Source of the DNA: Candidatus Zixiibacteriota bacterium | GTDB taxonomy: Bacteria; Zixibacteria; MSB-5A5; GN15; FEB-12 | Length of the DNA stretch: 64,000 nt | Direction of reading: 5' to 3' | Assembly (NCBI GenBank): GCA_022571845.1 | Contig: JACZXB010000009.1 | Location: forward strand, 105,033 to 169,032 | Part shown: positions 54,807 to 63,275 of the stretch, piece after piece | Numbering within the stretch: position 1 is the stretch's first letter | How the letters are laid out: each line of letters starts with the position of its first letter | Made by a program: the position numbers and the translations under genes | The notes under the pieces: generated by a model | Database searches by the model: none | What the model was told of the DNA's origin: nothing | The model's input: only the letters and a program-made list of their open reading frames with translations

Positions 54807-56573
54807 ATGCTTGGTAAATCTCTGTCGTTTAATTTAAGTCAACGTTCTGTCGCCTCGTTGATTACCTTGATGGCTCTGGTCGGACTGTATTTCGGTTGGC
54901 GGGAGTTTTGGTTTTTAACCGACGATGCCTTTATCGCTTTCAGGTATGTCAGCAACGCTGTTTTGGGTAATGGCTATGTCTGGAACGTCGAGCCGTTTCG
55001 AGCAGTCGAGGGCTACACCAGTTTTCTGCACGTACTGATTCTTGAGTCAGTCTGGCGACTGTTTGGAACAGAGCCGCCTGAATCAGCCAATCTCTTGTCT
55101 TTGATATTTGCCGCTGTAACTGTTCTGCTGACTACTTTCGGAGCTATGAGAATGCAGCTCTCCGGGCAGCTTCAGAACATTCGACTATACCTCACTAGCT
55201 TAGTACTGCTCGGCTTGATTTCAAACGTGACTTTCCTGACCTGGTCCAGTTCCGGTCTTGAGACAGCTCTGTTTAACTGTTGTTTTTTGGCCTGGATATT
55301 AGCAGTCATATTGATTGTTCAAAAAGGCACATGGTGGCGGCTCGCCATTACAACAACTGCTTCTTTAGTATATCTGGCTCGCCCCGATGGTATGCTGATG
55401 CTGCTGGGCACTCTGGTGCTGCTAATTATTTCTCTTTTGAGTGAAATCAAAAAGCGTCAGCTCAAACTGAGTTGGTTTGTTTCTGTACTGCCCATGCTTG
55501 TTCCGATAATTCATTTTATCTGGAGAAAATCATACTATGGCGAATGGCTGCCTAACACTTACTACGCCAAACATATCGCAGCCTGGCCGGAATCCGGCAT
55601 CCGCTATTTGCTTTCATTCTTGTTAGAGTACGGCATCTGGTTGTGGCTTAGCGTGCTGCTTATAGTTGCCTGTAAAATGACAGTTAGCTTTATAAAACTA
55701 AAAAAGGCAGATCTGAAAATTGCAGAAAGACTCATTTCCGTTTTTCAAACTCCGCCGGATAGAAGGGTCTGCACAATAGTAGCAGTGATGACTGTGGTTT
55801 TGCATCTTTCATATTATACTTTCGTAATTGGCGGTGACCATTTTGAGTGGCGCGTCTATAGTTACCTGCCGCCTCTCTTGATGTTATCATTCGTGTATTT
55901 TATGAGTCTGCTTAATTTTTCTCCCGGACGCACCATCATCAGTCTGGCGCTGTTGATTGCTCTTTCGATTCCCATTCCGTGGGTTCATCATTTCCAGGAA
56001 AAAAAGATTACCGAACTCAAAATTGCTGATACAGTGAAAATAAAGGTCAGTAACCATCTGCCGTTTTTTTTAAAACCCCTGGCCAGGCTAAACGAGCAGC
56101 TTCAGAGCTGGCTGATAGACCACATGGTATGTGTGCGATGGCAGGAACACAAAATGTTTCTTATAGGCCAGTTTGAATTTTTCCCCCGGCGTACTCTGGA
56201 ACTTCCCCCTGAGGCCGGTCCATTTCCGGTATCCTATTTTTCCACAGTTGGTGTCGCAGGCTGGGTCTTGCCAAAAGTTGCTGTTATCGATGGTTACGGT
56301 TTGAATGATTACGTCATTGCCCGCCTGCCGATTGGTCCCAAGATTCATCGGATGATGGCTCACGACCGCTTTGCTCCGCACGCTTATGTGGCTTCTTTCT
56401 TGCCAAATGTTAACATTATGTCCTCTGGAAGAGTTCGTTATCGCCAGCGGCCGCCCGATTTTGAACTGACCCGCGAAAAGATTATTGCCTATGAAAAGTT
56501 TTGGGACGACAAGTTGGTAAAACGGATAAACATACCGGATAGTCTGACGCCGTTTCCCACTAAACCTAAATAA
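54807..56573 (+). CDS. GT-C-type polytopic glycosyltransferase-like protein
   Basis: A 588-residue protein with about ten or eleven helices and a C-terminal soluble part (about 430-588). The first loop reads WFLTDDAFIAFRYVSNAVLGNGYVWNVE then RAVEGYTSFLHVLIL, matching polyprenyl-phosphate-sugar dependent GT-C enzymes (AftB-like), where the DD pair is catalytic. It probably uses lipid-linked sugars such as those made by the 32.7-37.4 kb genes. Donor and acceptor unknown. Confidence 0.75.
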   Translation: MLGKSLSFNLSQRSVASLITLMALVGLYFGWREFWFLTDDAFIAFRYVSNAVLGNGYVWNVEPFRAVEGYTSFLHVLILESVWRLFGTEPPESANLLSLIFAAVTVLLTTFGAMRMQLSGQLQNIRLYLTSLVLLGLISNVTFLTWSSSGLETALFNCCFLAWILAVILIVQKGTWWRLAITTTASLVYLARPDGMLMLLGTLVLLIISLLSEIKKRQLKLSWFVSVLPMLVPIIHFIWRKSYYGEWLPNTYYAKHIAAWPESGIRYLLSFLLEYGIWLWLSVLLIVACKMTVSFIKLKKADLKIAERLISVFQTPPDRRVCTIVAVMTVVLHLSYYTFVIGGDHFEWRVYSYLPPLLMLSFVYFMSLLNFSPGRTIISLALLIALSIPIPWVHHFQEKKITELKIADTVKIKVSNHLPFFLKPLARLNEQLQSWLIDHMVCVRWQEHKMFLIGQFEFFPRRTLELPPEAGPFPVSYFSTVGVAGWVLPKVAVIDGYGLNDYVIARLPIGPKIHRMMAHDRFAPHAYVASFLPNVNIMSSGRVRYRQRPPDFELTREKIIAYEKFWDDKLVKRINIPDSLTPFPTKPK

Positions 56574-56625
56574 ACCTGTTAGTGTCGAATTTAACTGTGT
56601 ATTGTGAATATGCACATTTAATGCG

Positions 56626-57258
56626 ATGGGTTCAGGCATGACCGAATTGAATTCGAAACCAGAAAAAAAGATACTAAACGCAGAGCGTTGGCTCGAATTA
56701 TACGGCGACATACTATATAGGTACTCGTTTCGCTATGTTAAAGATAAGCAGAGCGCAGAAGATCTCGTATCGGAAACACTTCTGGCCGGACTCAAAGCAC
56801 AAAGCAGTTTTGCGGGTCAATCAACTGAACAGACCTGGCTGATTGGTATCTTGAATAACAAAATTATGGACCATTTCAGGAAGTCGAAACGGGAGATAAG
56901 TTTTGACGAGGCCGATATTATTTCAAATAATGTTGACGAAGACTTTGCTCAATCAGGGCCCGATCTGGGAAACTGGAAGCCAAATCGCCGCCCGGCCGAA
57001 TGGATGGTCGATGCTGCTGATCCGGTGGAACTCAAAGAATTCTGGCTCTATCTTAACAAATGTATCGAAGGGCTGGATATCAGGCTCTCAATGGTATTTG
57101 TCTTAAGAGAACTGGAAGAAATGGACTCAAAAAATATCTGTAACGTTTTGTCAATTAGCCCTACTAATTTAAGAGTTATGCTGTACCGTGCACGAAAACA
57201 GCTCCGATTCTGTCTGGAGAAAAACTGGATAAGGACATTGCCTGATGACAAGGAATGA
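56626..57258 (+). CDS. ECF-type RNA polymerase sigma factor
   Basis: A 210-residue sigma70-family factor. Region 2 lies at about 25-95 (YRYSFRYVKDKQSAEDLVSETLL, then TWLIGILNNKIMDHFRKSKRE), region 4 at about 140-200 (MDSKNICNVLSISPTNLRVMLYRARKQL). ATG 56638 is another possible start. It overlaps the next gene by 4 bp, the usual layout of sigma and anti-sigma genes. Confidence 0.88.
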   Translation: MGSGMTELNSKPEKKILNAERWLELYGDILYRYSFRYVKDKQSAEDLVSETLLAGLKAQSSFAGQSTEQTWLIGILNNKIMDHFRKSKREISFDEADIISNNVDEDFAQSGPDLGNWKPNRRPAEWMVDAADPVELKEFWLYLNKCIEGLDIRLSMVFVLRELEEMDSKNICNVLSISPTNLRVMLYRARKQLRFCLEKNWIRTLPDDKE

Positions 57259-57575
57259 AAGAATATAAAGCTATGAAGTCTCTCAGTAAAATAATGAACT
57301 ACGTTTTGCCGGATTGTAAAGAAGTAGCTGAGCTCAGTTCTAATTCATTGGACGAAATCCTGCCATTCAAAAAGCGCCTGGGATTGAAACTCCATATTAT
57401 TATGTGCAAATTTTGCCGCCGCAATAATGAACAGCTGTACCTGATTCGCGAGTTGATTCGCAAAAAGCTCAGTAGTTCTGAAAACGGTTCTACAGAAGTT
57501 AACCGCCGCTTGTCCGAAGAATCCCGGCAGAGAATTGCAAGCCTGTTAAAAAGTAACGATATAAGCCACTCTTAA
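57255..57575 (+). CDS. Probable zinc-binding anti-sigma factor
   Basis: A 106-residue soluble protein; LKLHIIMCKFCRRN holds HxxxCxxC, the zinc-binding anti-sigma (ZAS/zf-HC2) motif, with a further Cys near residue 20. It has no membrane helix, so it would sense in the cytoplasm. Translationally coupled to the sigma gene. Confidence 0.72.
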   Translation: MKEYKAMKSLSKIMNYVLPDCKEVAELSSNSLDEILPFKKRLGLKLHIIMCKFCRRNNEQLYLIRELIRKKLSSSENGSTEVNRRLSEESRQRIASLLKSNDISHS

Positions 57576-57634
57576 CCTCTACAATTTCCCAAAATAGCCG
57601 TAAGGCTGTGTCAATCAATAAGATAATAAAATTT

Positions 57635-57659
57635 TGTAACAATTTGTCCAGTTCTCCGA
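57635..57659 (+). promoter_or_regulatory. Possible ECF-type promoter for the 57743 gene
   Basis: TGTAACAAT at 57635-57643 (an AAC-type -35) and CCGA at 57656-57659, about 85 bases before the gene. The same nine bases occur on the minus strand at 59181-59189, about 100 bases before the outer-membrane gene. Spacing to a CCGA differs (14 versus 18), so this is tentative. Confidence 0.25.
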
Positions 57660-57742
57660 CCAATTATCTGAAAGCAATTAAAATTGAAATTGCAAAAAAA
57701 CTGTTTTTGGATAACTGAAACAAGTTCGAAAGGAGAATCAAA

Positions 57743-58210
57743 ATGAATCGAACACAAATCACAAACGGAATCATCGGTGGCTTGGCCGGAGGTCTGGTCT
57801 TCGGTATCATGATGGGCATGATGGGGATGCTGCCAATGATAGGTAAAATGGTGGGGCAGCCCTCGGCCATAGTCGGTTTCATAGTACATATGATCAATAG
57901 TGCCGTTATTGGTGCCGCTTTTGGTGCAGTCTTTGGACGATACGCTACCAAAATTAAGAGCGGGGTTGGTTTCGGAGTTGCCTATGGTGGAATCTGGTGG
58001 CTGCTTGGTCCATTGACATTAATGCCACTATTTATGGGCATGGGTCTTGGAGTTAACTGGAACCTGGCGGCTGCAACAATGATGCTGCCGAGCCTCTTGG
58101 GTCATGCTATTTACGGGGTTGTGCTGGGAGTAGTCTACGGAATTCTCGGTCGCAAGGCTGAAGCTGGGGCAGAAGTTTCTGATACGGAGCTGTCGGCTGC
58201 CGGAGAATAA
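57743..58210 (+). CDS. Small glycine-rich membrane protein
   Basis: A 155-residue protein of four or five hydrophobic helices rich in Gly and Met (GGLAGGLVFGIMMGMMGM; GVGFGVAYGGIWWLLGPL). AAGGAG precedes it. I do not recognise a family; the pattern resembles small channel- or scaffold-like membrane proteins. Confidence 0.75.
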   Translation: MNRTQITNGIIGGLAGGLVFGIMMGMMGMLPMIGKMVGQPSAIVGFIVHMINSAVIGAAFGAVFGRYATKIKSGVGFGVAYGGIWWLLGPLTLMPLFMGMGLGVNWNLAAATMMLPSLLGHAIYGVVLGVVYGILGRKAEAGAEVSDTELSAAGE

Positions 58211-58249
58211 TAGCCGACAGAGTTTTTTCAGGCAATAAGCTGACAAAAA

Positions 58250-58281
58250 AACAGGTTGTCTCGGTTAGGAGACAACCTGTT
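58250..58281. terminator. Bidirectional intrinsic terminator
   Basis: A 13-bp perfect stem AACAGGTTGTCTC / GAGACAACCTGTT with loop GGTTAG, flanked by an A run on the left (a T run for the minus strand) and TTT on the right. It sits between convergent genes. Confidence 0.85.
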
Positions 58282-58302
58282 TGACTATTTACATTCTATT
58301 TT

Positions 58303-59079
58303 TTAGACTAATTGCCGCCAATAGGAAATGATACTCCAACTGTCATTGAGAAGCTGCTGTTTTTTCGAGTCGTCTGCAGTGCCGTCAACATTAACAATAG
58401 GAAATTCATTGGCGTTAACAGTAGTAACATCCTCATACGCTTTGGTGAGTCCCCGAGTGTATCTGACGTCCAACAGGAGCGTAGTATTGCCCATAGCAAT
58501 ACCTAACTCGCCGCCTATTACACCAGAGAACTCTGTGCTCTTCAAATTGGCTATATCAATTTCTCCTAAATCCGTAGCAAAACCGCCTTCAGTGCCTTCT
58601 TCTAATTTAAATTTGCCACTAAGATTGAACCCAAGAGCTGATCCAACGTACAGGCTTGGTCTGATCTTGCCTTCGCTCGGGAATTTATACTTTAGCAAAA
58701 CAGGAATCTCCAAATATGCCGTTTCGATTTGGAGAACAGACTCGAAGTCTGTGCTATTAAAGTTGTAGCGGAACTTTTTTTCCACTCCCTTGATGGAATA
58801 CAGGATTTCAGGCTGTATTGAAAAAGTAGGGCTGACGTTTATAGATACGAATGCACCTCCAACCAGACCAATACGGGCGTCAGAATCAACTTCCACACCA
58901 CCGGCAGCTCCAGCAAGAAAAGACTGAATATAGTCAATGATTGTAGAAGATGAATCATCGACGGACATTTTGGCCATGTTTCCGCCAGCCTTAAAGCCAA
59001 AATCCATTGAACTCTGGACTGAGGCTGCAGACGTCAGCAGAGAAGCCAGAACAATTAAAAGTGTTAGCATTCTTTTCAT
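58303..59079 (-). CDS. Outer-membrane beta-barrel protein (PorT-like), C-terminus frameshifted
   Basis: A 258-residue protein with signal peptide (about 1-23) and amphipathic strands: FGFKAGGNMAKM, VGGAFVSINVSPTFSIQPEILYSIKGVEKK, LEIPVLLKYKF, PSLYVGSALGF, as in outer membrane protein beta-barrel domain families. The end reads SWSIISYWRQLV, which is not a barrel strand. The +1 frame over the same bases gives SFSMTVGVSFPIGGN and a stop at 58308, a proper last strand. Removing one base from the T6 run at 58360-58365 restores it. Confidence 0.85.
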   Translation of the reverse strand: MKRMLTLLIVLASLLTSAASVQSSMDFGFKAGGNMAKMSVDDSSSTIIDYIQSFLAGAAGGVEVDSDARIGLVGGAFVSINVSPTFSIQPEILYSIKGVEKKFRYNFNSTDFESVLQIETAYLEIPVLLKYKFPSEGKIRPSLYVGSALGFNLSGKFKLEEGTEGGFATDLGEIDIANLKSTEFSGVIGGELGIAMGNTTLLLDVRYTRGLTKAYEDVTTVNANEFPIVNVDGTADDSKKQQLLNDSWSIISYWRQLV

Positions 59080-59510
59080 ACGTTCTTCCTCCTAAGGTAA
59101 ATACGCTGGTTACTATTACAATATTTACTAATCCACTTCATATAAATCCTTACAGCTGCATCGGCTGAATGTTATTTAATATTGTTACATTTGAAACCAA
59201 CGAATGCCAGCAAGCTCTATGGATAGAAATATGGCCTGCTTTTGGTCGCTGAATTGCCAAAGTTTAGCCCAAATTCACACCGCTGTTAAGCAGGAAAAAG
59301 CGCCTTTATCTGCCCCTGGCGCAGAATTTAACGGCTATTTGGACCAAGTTTAATCTCAGGAAAGATTAGAATGCAAGGGAATATCAACACCTGTGGCCTC
59401 CATAGTCCTATACAAGGGCGGTAGATGTTCTCTCTGTCAAAGGCGGTTAACCTGCACAGCAATTAATAAGTTGTTAATCTAATGGAAGCATGAAATAAAT
59501 GAATGTAAGC
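59080..59510. other. 431-bp intergenic region
   Basis: No gene is seen. AGGAGGAAG directly before the outer-membrane gene is its ribosome binding site on the minus strand. TGTAACAAT on the minus strand at 59181-59189 may be part of its promoter. Nothing else stands out. Confidence 0.5.
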
Positions 59511-60614
59511 TCAAAGAGGGGTAACTTTCATCTTTATTATCACAACAATACCTTGCCCGTCAAGCAAAAGACCTACCCCGGCAGGTTCAGGCGCTGGTTT
59601 ATGACCATGTACGACTACCGCTCCGTCAACCAATCCTTTGAAGTGGCTCCCGGAAGCAGACACTGACAGAACTTTTAATGCCGACAGAGAATCTACTAGC
59701 CCTTTTGCTATCCGTTTTTGCTTGCCATCGGTTATGGAAATAAGAGCAGCTTTTCGGTCTGTAGTAATCTCGAACAACTCAGCGTTTGACAGATTCTTAG
59801 CATGATGAGCAAGGCCGACTGTCCCGTCAAAATTTGAGAGGTCAAGTTCTGCATCCAGATAGACGTTACCAAATGTTCCTGGCAAAAGAAGCAAAGTTCG
59901 ACCTGTGATATTCAGGCCGAGTCCCTCCTGTCCGGGAACAGGACTGCTGGCTGAAACAGTACTGCCGGGGCTGCTATCAGCTATGGTTAGAATTTTACCG
60001 AGGGCACTTGCATCTTGGGGGATAGGTTGCCAGATTACAACGCCGTCTGCGGCTGTAATTAATCTTTTTTCAGGTTCTTCTTTTTTCCCAGAGTCTGCTT
60101 GAGTTTCATTCTGAGGCGCCGGCTTTTCGACGGCAGTTATTGTTACGGCCATACCATGCTGATAGACCAGAGCTCCGCCACGATCCGCAGCTTGAAATAG
60201 TATCCACTGTCCGGCTATTGCTGCTACAATAGCCAGCAGTCTCAGAGGACTTATTTTGATTTCAGAAGAGTTACGCTCACGCCAGTAAACAAAAACCCTG
60301 AAACTTACAAATACCAGGAAAAACAACAGGGTATATAGGCCCCAATCGCTATGCTCTGCAATTAATGGCTCAACTTTCGGTGGCACCCCGACAAGTGAAT
60401 CTGCTGCCTGTTCTCCGGCAAAATAAGTGGCCACAACCCCCACAGCTCCTACTATATAAAGAACGGTTGTGGTACGGTCCAACCAGCTCTGGCGGCGAAA
60501 TAGTAAACAGAGGAAATCAAAAGCGATGGCTACAGTAAAAAACGCCACCGGATAATGGACTAATAATGGATGGAGATTTGGCAAAGATGTAAAGCTGCTA
60601 ATAAATTCAGTCAT
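59511..60614 (-). CDS. DUF2231 membrane protein fused to a LamG/DUF1080-like domain
   Basis: A 367-residue protein. The N-terminal part (about 10-155) has four helices with LHPLLVHYPVAFF, the DUF2231 signature containing histidines often linked to haem or cytochrome contexts. After a charged linker (about 172-190) comes an exported beta-sandwich-like domain (about 195-367: GNVYLDAELDLSNFDGTVGLAHHA, FKGLVDGAVVVHGH), resembling concanavalin-like glycan-binding domains. Function unknown. Confidence 0.75.
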   Translation of the reverse strand: MTEFISSFTSLPNLHPLLVHYPVAFFTVAIAFDFLCLLFRRQSWLDRTTTVLYIVGAVGVVATYFAGEQAADSLVGVPPKVEPLIAEHSDWGLYTLLFFLVFVSFRVFVYWRERNSSEIKISPLRLLAIVAAIAGQWILFQAADRGGALVYQHGMAVTITAVEKPAPQNETQADSGKKEEPEKRLITAADGVVIWQPIPQDASALGKILTIADSSPGSTVSASSPVPGQEGLGLNITGRTLLLLPGTFGNVYLDAELDLSNFDGTVGLAHHAKNLSNAELFEITTDRKAALISITDGKQKRIAKGLVDSLSALKVLSVSASGSHFKGLVDGAVVVHGHKPAPEPAGVGLLLDGQGIVVIIKMKVTPL

Positions 60615-60812
60615 TTTTTTCTACCTTGTTAACTGTACCTATGAAAAATTACTATGTCAATAGCCATAAAACGAGCAAATACTATTCCTTGTGGTCACTT
60701 TTTTGCCTCCGCGGACTCAGCAAAGACCATTTTTAGAGCGTTTGTGTTATGATTTGAGTGTTCTTGCTTTGGGTAAGGCAAAACAGTTAATTGAGTTCAA
60801 GGGAAATTATTT

Positions 60813-61352
60813 ATGATAGATCAGCACTACCTCAAAGACACCATTCTCCAGCTCCGGAAATACAAACAAATGGCGGAGAAAGCGATGGCGCAAATCTCCG
60901 ATGATAAATTCTTCACTGACTTATCTGATGTAGATAACAGCCTCGCCATAATCGTCAAACATATGGCCGGCAATATGCGCTCACGTTGGACAGATTTTCT
61001 CAGTTCAGACGGCGAAAAGGATGACCGCCACCGCGACACAGAGTTTGAAATCTACGACAGCGATTCTAAAGAGTCCCTGATGCAAAAGTGGCAAGAAGGC
61101 TGGGAATTATGTTTTGAAGCTATCGAACCATTGAAACCGGAAGATTTAGAAAAGACAATTTATATCCGGGGCGAGGCCCATACAGTTTTGGAAGCCATCA
61201 ACCGCCAACTGACGCACTACGCCTATCATGTAGGTCAGATAGTTTATCTGGCCAGACATTTTAGCGGGTCTAACTGGAAATCCTTGAGCATTCCCAAAGG
61301 TGAATCAGATAGCTTCAACATTTCCAAATTCGGTGAAATCGATAAAGAATAA
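60813..61352 (+). CDS. DinB-like protein (DUF1572)
   Basis: A 179-residue four-helix protein. It has VKHMAGNMRSRWTDFLSSDGEKDDRHRDTEFE and later QLTHYAYHVGQIVYLARH, supplying the three histidines of the DinB-fold metal site. Members of this family are probable thiol-dependent enzymes of unknown substrate. Confidence 0.88.
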   Translation: MIDQHYLKDTILQLRKYKQMAEKAMAQISDDKFFTDLSDVDNSLAIIVKHMAGNMRSRWTDFLSSDGEKDDRHRDTEFEIYDSDSKESLMQKWQEGWELCFEAIEPLKPEDLEKTIYIRGEAHTVLEAINRQLTHYAYHVGQIVYLARHFSGSNWKSLSIPKGESDSFNISKFGEIDKE

Positions 61353-61579
61353 GAATCATCTTAATACACTCGCTGAGTCCGCGATTCAACTTATTGTACA
61401 ACAAGGACATATCGCATGCCTGAATTTCTTGTTGGAAATCCTGTACTTTCTTGATTTATTGGAACTCGATTACAGCTAAAGCTGTTTAATGCTTCATATG
61501 GTGAGTCCGAAGATCTAGTTGCTATAACTATAAGATACTGGTGGACGATCCGAGAACAGTCAACTTCAAGGAGGTTTAA

Positions 61580-62089
61580 GTGTTTGAAAAGACAAAATCG
61601 TTTGGACTGCTGGTGCTGATAACGGCAGCAGCTTTTGCATTGCTGTCTGTGCCCGCTATCTATGCCCAGGAGCACCCGACAGAGCATCCTACGAAAGCTA
61701 AGAAAGTTAAGAAGGCACAAGCCGAAAAACCAACAAAAGCTAAGGCCGGCGTAGTTACAATAGACCAGATGTCCCAGGCCATTACCCACTTCATCGAATC
61801 CGACTCTAAGCTCAAAGGCGGTTTCTTTTTATGCTACGACGTATCCGCCAAAAAGACGCTGCAGCTCACTCTGGACAAAGTACACCAGGAACGTTTGTCA
61901 CAGGTGGGCGATAACCTCTTTTTTGCCTGCTCTGATTTCAAGAGCGAAAGCGGGAAAATGTATGACCTCGATTTCTTTATGGAATCAAAGGACGGCCAAT
62001 TGGCGGTCACTGAAATAATGATTCATAAAGAAGACGGCAAGGCTCGCTACAGTTGGTTCGAGAAAGATGGCGTCTGGAATAGAAAATAA
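61580..62089 (+). CDS. Secreted protein of unknown function
   Basis: A 169-residue protein from GTG 61580 behind a strong AAGGAGG (61568-61574). Signal peptide about 1-30 (ends IYAQE), then a Lys/Ala-rich linker (about 35-60, KKVKKAQAEKPTKAKA) and a domain of about 105 residues with one LCYD cysteine. I do not recognise the family. Confidence 0.8.
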   Translation: MFEKTKSFGLLVLITAAAFALLSVPAIYAQEHPTEHPTKAKKVKKAQAEKPTKAKAGVVTIDQMSQAITHFIESDSKLKGGFFLCYDVSAKKTLQLTLDKVHQERLSQVGDNLFFACSDFKSESGKMYDLDFFMESKDGQLAVTEIMIHKEDGKARYSWFEKDGVWNRK

Positions 62090-62157
62090 GTTTTAATAAC
62101 TGTTTTAAACACAAATTGATTCTTGCCAATTAGAAATATCTGTGTGCACGTATAGCT

Positions 62158-63162
62158 ATGAATAAATTTAGGAAATTTCTGATTGGTTTACCGTTGGTCG
62201 TGGCGGTGGCAAGTATAGTTGTCCTGTTCGGTGTCCCCGAAAGTCCGGGGAACACGGTCGACACAGAGCTAAACTTCACTTTTACTTATAAGCTGAATAT
62301 CGACAAAATCCCCGATGGCTCAAAATCTGTCGAGATCTGGTTACCGCTGCCGATTGACAATGGCTACCAGAAAGTTCTGGACTATAAGATAATTTCCGAA
62401 TTGCCCTATCAGATAGACGTTGAACCGGAATACGGCAACCGTATTTTGCGCTTTTCATCAGGAGAGAATGTCCCCGAAGACTTAGAAATAACCGTGGATA
62501 TTAATGTCATACGCTACGAGCAGGATGGTTGGAACCAAATACCATACGCGGCTTCAAACGACACTCCCGATTTAACAAGATATCTGTTGCCGGATATTTT
62601 AGTTCCCATTGACGGACCTGTTGAAGCGGAGGCTAAACAGGTTGTAAACGGTTCTATGACAACCTCCCAGAAAATAGAAGCGCTGTATCAGCATCTCTTT
62701 AAAACGATGAAATACGACAAAAGCGGTATCGGCTGGGGCCATGGTGATGCTCTTTATGCCTGTGAGTCCCGCAAAGGTAACTGCACCGACATTCATTCAC
62801 TTTTTATCGGAATGGCTCGTTCCCTGGATATTCCCAGTCGCTTTATAATGGGTTTTCCGCTGCCACTGGATAAGAAAAGTGCACAGATCCCCGGTTATCA
62901 CTGCTGGGCAGAATTTTATGTGGAAGGCCGGGGCTGGGTGCCGGTGGACATTTCAGAAGCTATTAAACATCCCGAGAAAAAAGACTATTTTTTCGGTCGT
63001 CTTGACGCCCATCGGGTGGCGTTTACTACCGGCAGAGATATAAAAGTAAATTCGGGCGAATCATCGTACACTCTGAACTATTTTATTTATCCGTATGTAG
63101 TGGTAGACGGCCAGCCTTTCGACGGCGCCAGCTACAATTTTTCCTACGTTCAGAAGAATTAG
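62158..63162 (+). CDS. Transglutaminase-like cysteine protease-fold protein
   Basis: A 334-residue protein with an N-terminal signal anchor (about 9-25), a beta domain (about 35-155) and the transglutaminase core. The catalytic triad is complete: C209 (KGNCTDIHSLF), H248 (GYHCWAEF) and D264 (WVPVDIS). Probably periplasmic; the substrate may be a protein or peptidoglycan crosslink. Confidence 0.88.
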   Translation: MNKFRKFLIGLPLVVAVASIVVLFGVPESPGNTVDTELNFTFTYKLNIDKIPDGSKSVEIWLPLPIDNGYQKVLDYKIISELPYQIDVEPEYGNRILRFSSGENVPEDLEITVDINVIRYEQDGWNQIPYAASNDTPDLTRYLLPDILVPIDGPVEAEAKQVVNGSMTTSQKIEALYQHLFKTMKYDKSGIGWGHGDALYACESRKGNCTDIHSLFIGMARSLDIPSRFIMGFPLPLDKKSAQIPGYHCWAEFYVEGRGWVPVDISEAIKHPEKKDYFFGRLDAHRVAFTTGRDIKVNSGESSYTLNYFIYPYVVVDGQPFDGASYNFSYVQKN

Positions 63163-63177
63163 TAGGTAAAGTTCATG

Positions 63178-63275
63178 TAGGGCAGAACCCTTTAGCGGTT
63201 CTGCCAATTTTCAGTTGTGCAGGGTTACAATTCCCCGCCGGGACACGGAATCAAGACCCTGCAGAACTGAAAATT
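63178..63275. repeat. REP/MITE-like nested palindromes, bidirectional terminator
   Basis: It sits between convergent genes. The first hairpin GGCAGAACC-ctttagc-GGTTCTGCC (63181-63205) is perfect. A longer inverted repeat pairs 63206-63226 (AATTTTCAGTT..GCAGGGTT) with 63255-63275. The first part matches 10279-10305 in TGTAGGGCA and CCCTTTAGCGGTT. Confidence 0.7.
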
